Shown: piece by piece, positions 60,322 to 64,000 of the stretch
How positions within the stretch are numbered: position 1 is the stretch's first letter
How the letters are laid out: each line of letters opens with the position of its first letter
From: Halovulum sp039190275
Lineage (GTDB): Bacteria; Pseudomonadota; Alphaproteobacteria; Rhodobacterales; Rhodobacteraceae
Length of the DNA stretch: 64,000 bases
Reading direction: 5' to 3'
NCBI GenBank assembly: GCA_039190275.1
Contig: JBCCYF010000003.1
Location: forward strand, 15,249-79,248
The notes under the pieces: generated by a model
Seen by the model: the letters and a program-made list of their open reading frames with translations, nothing else
Database searches by the model: none
Told to the model about the DNA's origin: nothing
Made by a program: the position numbers and the translations under genes

Positions 60322-61044
60322 TCATTTCCGAAGCAGCGATATGGCGTCTTTGAGATCGAGGGCGCCTTCGTAGAGCGCGCGGCCGGAAATCGCGCCGTTC
60401 AGCGGCGCACCGCTTTCCTTTAGTGCTGTGAGATCCTCAAGTGAGGCGACCCCTCCTGAGGCGATGACCGGAATCGGGACCGCATGCGCAATCGCCGCGG
60501 TCGCGGCGACATTCGGGCCCTGCATCGCGCCATCGCGCTCGATATCGGTATAGACAATCGCGGCCACGCCCGCGTCTTCGAAGGAGCGGGCGAGGGTCAG
60601 GGCGCTTATCTCGGTTTCCTCGGCCCATCCCTCGACAGCGACGATGCCGGCGCGCGCGTCAATCCCGACCGCCACCTGTCCGGGGAAGGCTGCGGCTGCC
60701 TGACGCACCAGGGCCGGATCGCGCACCGCGACGGTCCCGAGGATAATCCGGGCGACCCCCTTGGCCAGCCAAGCCTCGATCGTTGCCATGTCACGGATCC
60801 CACCGCCCAATTGCACCGGGCAGTCACACGCGCGCAGAATGGCATCGACGGCCTCTGCATTCCGGGGTTTTCCGGCGAAAGCCCCGTCGAGATCGACAAG
60901 GTGCAGCCACTCGCAGCCGGCGTCCTGGAACGCGCGGGCCTGCGCGGCAGGATCATCCCCAAAGACTGTCGCGTCTTCCATGCGTCCGCGCAGGAGCCGG
61001 ACGCATTGGCCATTCTTGAGGTCGATTGCGGGGTAGAGGATCAT
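60322..61044 (-). CDS. hisA: ProFAR isomerase (1-(5-phosphoribosyl)-5-imidazole-4-carboxamide isomerase)
   Basis: A 240-residue barrel enzyme of histidine synthesis. It has LYPAIDLKNGQCVRLLRG (catalytic Asp), VQLGGGIRDMATIEAWL and IVYTDIERDGAMQGPN (second catalytic Asp), and the C-terminal VIASGGVASLEDL. Stop to stop with the DUF302 gene on the other strand. Confidence 0.96.
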   Translation of the reverse strand: MILYPAIDLKNGQCVRLLRGRMEDATVFGDDPAAQARAFQDAGCEWLHLVDLDGAFAGKPRNAEAVDAILRACDCPVQLGGGIRDMATIEAWLAKGVARIILGTVAVRDPALVRQAAAAFPGQVAVGIDARAGIVAVEGWAEETEISALTLARSFEDAGVAAIVYTDIERDGAMQGPNVAATAAIAHAVPIPVIASGGVASLEDLTALKESGAPLNGAISGRALYEGALDLKDAISLLRK

Positions 61045-61182
61045 AAGGGGCCTCGGGGTCTGGACGCGGCGGTCATAGCGGGTGCGGCCGACGCATGCAA
61101 AAGCAAAACCGCCCCGACGTCAGGGTTGACGCCGGGCGGCGCACCATGGCGAGGTGGCAGGCATAAAATCGGGAGGCTTGAA

Positions 61183-61566
61183 ATGAAACATCTAGTAGCG
61201 CTCGTCGCGTTTCTGATGATTGGAACAGAAGTTCAGGCGAATGATGTGTTTGGAACCTGGCAGAGTGAGACATCGGACACCGGTGCGTATCTGCACGTCC
61301 GGGTTGCGCCCTGCGGCTATGACACTGCGCTGACCTGTGGTCAGATCGTCAAGGCGGAGAATGCAACGCGCGATGACCTTGTGGGCAGGCCAATCATAAC
61401 GGGCATGGCACCGGATGGGACAAATCGCTGGTCTGGTGGTCAAATCTGGGCACCGGATGATGACAAGACATATCGTTCAAACATGGCACTGGATGGTGAC
61501 AGCCTTAAGGTGGAGGGATGCGTGGCGATATTCTGTCGTGGTCAGACCTGGACCCGCGTGAATTGA
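61183..61566 (+). CDS. Exported DUF2147 protein
   Basis: A 127-residue secreted protein with a signal peptide ending EVQAN. DUF2147 features are the DVFGTWQSETSDTGAYLHVRVAPCG start, the NRWSGGQIWAPDDDKTYRSNM middle, and a final GCVAIFCRGQTWTRV. GGGAGG precedes ATG 61183 by six bases. Encoded against the his genes, between hisH and hisA. Biological role unknown. Confidence 0.88.
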   Translation: MKHLVALVAFLMIGTEVQANDVFGTWQSETSDTGAYLHVRVAPCGYDTALTCGQIVKAENATRDDLVGRPIITGMAPDGTNRWSGGQIWAPDDDKTYRSNMALDGDSLKVEGCVAIFCRGQTWTRVN

Positions 61567-61586
61567 ACCCAGTGTGATCCAATGGA

Positions 61587-61637
61587 GGCCCGTTCCGGGC
61601 CAAGTCCACTCTGCCCATCCCCCTTTGGGCGATGGGC
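61587..61637. terminator. Two hairpins between convergent genes
   Basis: GGCCCG-TTC-CGGGCC (61587-61601) and a larger stem GCCCATC (61613-61619)/GATGGGC (61631-61637) with CCC/GGG inside. They lie in the 98-base gap between the DUF2147 stop and the hisH stop, the place for a bidirectional terminator. Neither is followed by a T run, so efficiency is uncertain. Confidence 0.45.
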
Positions 61638-61664
61638 CCCGCCGCCGCTGGCACCCACTGATCG

Positions 61665-62306
61665 CTAAGGGCGCCACGCCAGAAAGTTGGCGATGAGGCG
61701 CAGGCCGGTCCGTTGGCTTTTTTCGGGGTGGAACTGCGTCCCGATCATGGAATCCCGGCCGATGATCGCGGTAATCGGACCACCGTACTCCGCCTGAGCG
61801 AGCAGATGCGCGGGATCCTGCGTTCGGACATGAAACGAATGGACGAAATAGACGTGATCGCCGTCTGAAATGCCCTCAAGAACCGGATGTTCGGCGATGT
61901 CGGTCAATGTGTTCCAGCCCATATGCGGCACCTTGAGCCCGGGCTTTGGCTGGATCTCGATGCAGTCGCCCGCGATCCAGCCAAAGCCCGGCGCGTCCTG
62001 CCCGTGTTCCCGCCCGACGGCGCACATCAGCTGCTGACCCACGCAGATCCCGAGAAACGGTACGCCCGCTGTGACACGCTCGTGCAGCGTTTCGATCATA
62101 CCGGGGATCGCGTCGAGACCGGCGCGGCAATCGGCAAAGGCGCCAACTCCTGGCAGCACGATGCGATCGGCGCGCCGGACAGCCTCAGGGTCGTCGGTCA
62201 CCTGGACCTTGCCACCTGCACCCTCGGCCGCCATTCGCTCGAAGCTCTTCTCCGCCGAACGGAGATTGCCGCTTTCGTAATCGACAATGACGGTGGTGTC
62301 AGCCAC
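61665..62306 (-). CDS. hisH: Imidazole glycerol phosphate synthase, glutaminase subunit
   Basis: A 213-residue class I glutamine amidotransferase supplying ammonia to HisF. The nucleophile elbow is GICVGQQLM (Cys), with the His-Glu pair in GTQFHPEKSQ; the oxyanion strand is VLPGVGAFADC. The start is GTG at 62306, overlapping the hisB stop by eight bases, with AGGGG upstream; this gives the usual length, unlike the longer frame to 62408. Confidence 0.95.
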   Translation of the reverse strand: MADTTVIVDYESGNLRSAEKSFERMAAEGAGGKVQVTDDPEAVRRADRIVLPGVGAFADCRAGLDAIPGMIETLHERVTAGVPFLGICVGQQLMCAVGREHGQDAPGFGWIAGDCIEIQPKPGLKVPHMGWNTLTDIAEHPVLEGISDGDHVYFVHSFHVRTQDPAHLLAQAEYGGPITAIIGRDSMIGTQFHPEKSQRTGLRLIANFLAWRP

Positions 62307-62892
62307 TGAGTGTCCCCTTGGTCGAAGGCACAGCATCAGCACGCCTTGGGTCGGTTTCGAGCGCATCGCGCAGGGCGCGGGCCACCGCCTTGAACACCGC
62401 TTCAGCAATGTGGTGGCTGTTGATCCCGTCCAGACATTCGACGTGCAGCGTCACACCTCCGTGTGTGGCGACGGCCGTAAAAAACTCGCGGACCAACTCG
62501 GTGTCGAAACTGCCGATCTGCGCTGCCGTAAACTGGACCTTCCACACCAGGTAAGGGCGGCCCGAGAGGTCCAGCGCAGCGCGCACCAACGTATCGTCCA
62601 TAGGTAGCAGGCAGGCGCCATACCGCCTGAGCCCCTGTTTGTCACCCATTGCCTGGGTTAGGGCCTTGCCCAGGGCGATCCCAACATCCTCGACCGTGTG
62701 ATGATCGTCGATGTGCAGATCCCCCTCGGCCTCCACCGCGAGGTCGATCAAAGCATGGCGGGCCAACTGATCCAGCATATGATCGAAAAACCCGACACCG
62801 GTCTGGTTGACATAGGTCCCGGTTCCGTCGAGGTCCACGGTGACGCGGATCTTGGTCTCGGCCGTATTGCGGTCTACGGTTGCTGTACGCAT
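62299..62892 (-). CDS. hisB: Imidazoleglycerol-phosphate dehydratase
   Basis: A 197-residue manganese enzyme. The two metal-binding repeats are FFDHMLDQLARHALIDL and EGDLHIDDHHTVEDVGIALG, with the second set at HVECLDGINSHHIAEAVFKA. Monofunctional: it lacks the phosphatase domain found in enterobacterial HisB. First his gene of this block. Confidence 0.96.
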   Translation of the reverse strand: MRTATVDRNTAETKIRVTVDLDGTGTYVNQTGVGFFDHMLDQLARHALIDLAVEAEGDLHIDDHHTVEDVGIALGKALTQAMGDKQGLRRYGACLLPMDDTLVRAALDLSGRPYLVWKVQFTAAQIGSFDTELVREFFTAVATHGGVTLHVECLDGINSHHIAEAVFKAVARALRDALETDPRRADAVPSTKGTLSG

Positions 62893-62976
62893 GTCGGGTC
62901 CTCTGTCGCGGTTCGGCTGTGCTTATAGGGAGCGGTGGTGCAAGCCGAAAGGCCCAATGACAATAGGGAACCGGAT

Positions 62977-63510
62977 ATGTTGAGACCTGTGATCTGTGCG
63001 ACGCTGCTGGCGCTGACCGGCTGTTCGGGCTATGGGAACTATCGCGATACCTCCATCACGATGGAGAGCGTTTCCCAGCTCGAGACTGAGCGCTACCTGG
63101 GCCTTTGGTACGAGATCGCCCGGTTCCCCAATTTCTTCGAGGAGGGATGCGCGGGCGTGACTGCGGAATATGCGCTGCGCCCGGATGGGAGGATCAATGT
63201 TCTGAACACCTGCCGCGAGGGCTCTGTAGACGGTATAGAAGATCAGGCGGAAGGCGTGGCGCGTGTGGTGGCACCTGGTCAGTTGAAGGTGAAGTTCGTC
63301 GAGTGGTTGCCGTTTGAGGGCGACTACTGGGTGATCGGTCTGACCGAGGACTACACGGTCAGTGTGGTGGGCGAGCCGGAGGGGGACTTTGGTTGGATCC
63401 TGGCGCGAACATCTGCGCTTGGCAGTGCCCAACGCGACGAGGCTTTGGCGGTGCTTGAGCGTTTTGGCTACGATACAAGCCAGCTGATCTGGACCGACCA
63501 GCGCAGTTGA
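62977..63510 (+). CDS. blc: Lipocalin lipoprotein (Blc type)
   Basis: A 177-residue outer-membrane-type lipocalin. Lipobox LALTGC at residues ~11-16; the lipocalin entry motif YLGLWYEIARFPNFFEEGC and the family's NVLNTCREGSVDGIEDQAEGVA are present, ending QRDEALAVLERFGYD. Lipocalins of this type bind fatty acids or lysophospholipids. The ATG at 62977 is used because the lipoprotein signal begins there. Confidence 0.9.
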   Translation: MLRPVICATLLALTGCSGYGNYRDTSITMESVSQLETERYLGLWYEIARFPNFFEEGCAGVTAEYALRPDGRINVLNTCREGSVDGIEDQAEGVARVVAPGQLKVKFVEWLPFEGDYWVIGLTEDYTVSVVGEPEGDFGWILARTSALGSAQRDEALAVLERFGYDTSQLIWTDQRS

Positions 63511-63518
63511 CTCGTAAC

Positions 63519-63532
63519 TGAACATATGTTCA
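63519..63532. promoter_or_regulatory. Perfect palindrome upstream of isovaleryl-CoA dehydrogenase
   Basis: TGAACATATGTTCA, a 14-base perfect palindrome 26 bases before the ATG of the ivd gene. Size and symmetry suit a TetR- or MerR-type operator; leucine/isovalerate operons are usually controlled that way. The binding protein is not in this window. Confidence 0.55.
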
Positions 63533-63557
63533 TTTCCCGCACAAACCGGAGGAAGAA

Positions 63558-64000
63558 ATGTTCAACGCATCGATGAGGTTTGATTGCGACGGTGACATCG
63601 AGTCGCTGCGGGACATGGTGCATCGCTGGGCGCAGGAACGGGTGGCGCCGCTGGCGGCTGAGGTTGACCGAAGCAATGCCTTTCCCAACACGCTCTGGAG
63701 CGAATTAGGGTCCTTGGGTCTTTTGGGTATCACCGTACCGGAAGCCGACGGGGGCGCGGGCATGGGTTATCTGGCCCATACCGTCGCCGTTGAGGAGATT
63801 GCCCGCGCGAGCGCCTCGGTCAGTCTGAGCTACGGCGCGCATTCGAACCTGTGCGTCAATCAGATCTCATTGAACGGCTCGTCCGACCAAAAGGCACGGT
63901 ATCTGCCCAAGCTGATCTCGGGTGCGCATGTGGGCAGCCTTGCGATGTCCGAGGCGGGTGCCGGCTCGGATGTGGTCTCGATGAGCCTGCGGGCGGAAAA
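63558..64000 (+). CDS. ivd: Isovaleryl-CoA dehydrogenase, N-terminal part (runs off the right edge)
   Basis: The first 147 residues of an acyl-CoA dehydrogenase. GGAGGAAG directly precedes the ATG. The sequence ESLRDMVHRWAQERVAPLAAEVDR, EEIARASASVSLSYGAHSNLCVNQI and LAMSEAGAGSDVVSM is that of isovaleryl-CoA dehydrogenases, third step of leucine degradation. In related bacteria it leads a leucine-catabolism operon, which would continue beyond the window. Confidence 0.9.
   Translation, partial: MFNASMRFDCDGDIESLRDMVHRWAQERVAPLAAEVDRSNAFPNTLWSELGSLGLLGITVPEADGGAGMGYLAHTVAVEEIARASASVSLSYGAHSNLCVNQISLNGSSDQKARYLPKLISGAHVGSLAMSEAGAGSDVVSMSLRAE

Overview
The window looks like a chromosomal segment of a GC-rich alphaproteobacterium, most likely a marine member of the Rhodobacterales (Roseobacter group). 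This is inferred from gene content and order rather than from a marker gene: TRAP transport, a hisB-hisH-hisA-hisF-hisE block, many dimethylglycine-dehydrogenase-type flavoproteins, and gene pairs that overlap by ATGA throughout.

Layout. (1) 1-1324: the start of a GDP-mannose pyrophosphorylase gene (manC type) and a DUF1684 protein. (2) 1335-15877: a divergent catabolic regulon. Leftward runs a GntR/UTRA regulator, an aconitase-family hydro-lyase pair (LeuC/LeuD-like) and a TRAP importer. Rightward runs a SnoaL-like protein, HyuB, HyuA, an isochorismatase-fold protein, an isocitrate-lyase/PEP-mutase-family lyase, an FAD dehydrogenase and a glutaryl-CoA-dehydrogenase-like enzyme. Repeated CTGTA/TACAG half-sites lie between the two arms. 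(3) 15972-22591: lactate-dehydrogenase-like enzyme, cupin, trpA, ychF, a type-I-secreted RTX protein and tRNA-Ser(GCU). (4) 22716-24263: scars of integration, with a truncated integrase and a chimeric DUF3883 ORF. (5) 24264-35978: the most unusual block. It holds a DsbA-like protein, a ferredoxin/NADP reductase pair, a DUF971 protein, an AprA/AprB-like flavoprotein-ferredoxin pair, a HEAT-repeat protein, an ABC importer whose binding protein carries a NosL-like tail, an unknown membrane protein, SCO1, PCuAC, a diheme cytochrome c and a Crp/Fnr regulator. (6) 36190-44827: LysR regulator, MttB-type methyltransferase, two DMGDH-type demethylases and a class III aminotransferase, which read as a betaine-demethylation pathway. 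(7) 44824-48774: HxlR regulator with a divergent oxidoreductase/hydrolase pair, a GNAT acetyltransferase and a propeller protein. (8) 48949-53902: decayed gene fragments around an intact 1064-residue self-sufficient reductive dehalogenase, then a broken fahA fused to a monooxygenase fragment. (9) 53912-56655: hmgA, its divergent MarR regulator, an IS5-family remnant and tRNA-Arg(CCG). (10) 56709-64000: a caspase-fold protein with a small membrane partner, the histidine genes with two exported proteins on the opposite strand between them, a lipocalin, and the start of isovaleryl-CoA dehydrogenase.

The strongest candidates for undescribed biology are the AprAB-like/copper/ABC cluster (24264-35978) and the HyuAB-LeuCD-lyase regulon (1335-15386). 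The reductive dehalogenase beside a damaged homogentisate pathway and the MttB betaine operon come next. All substrate assignments are inferences from family membership and gene order.
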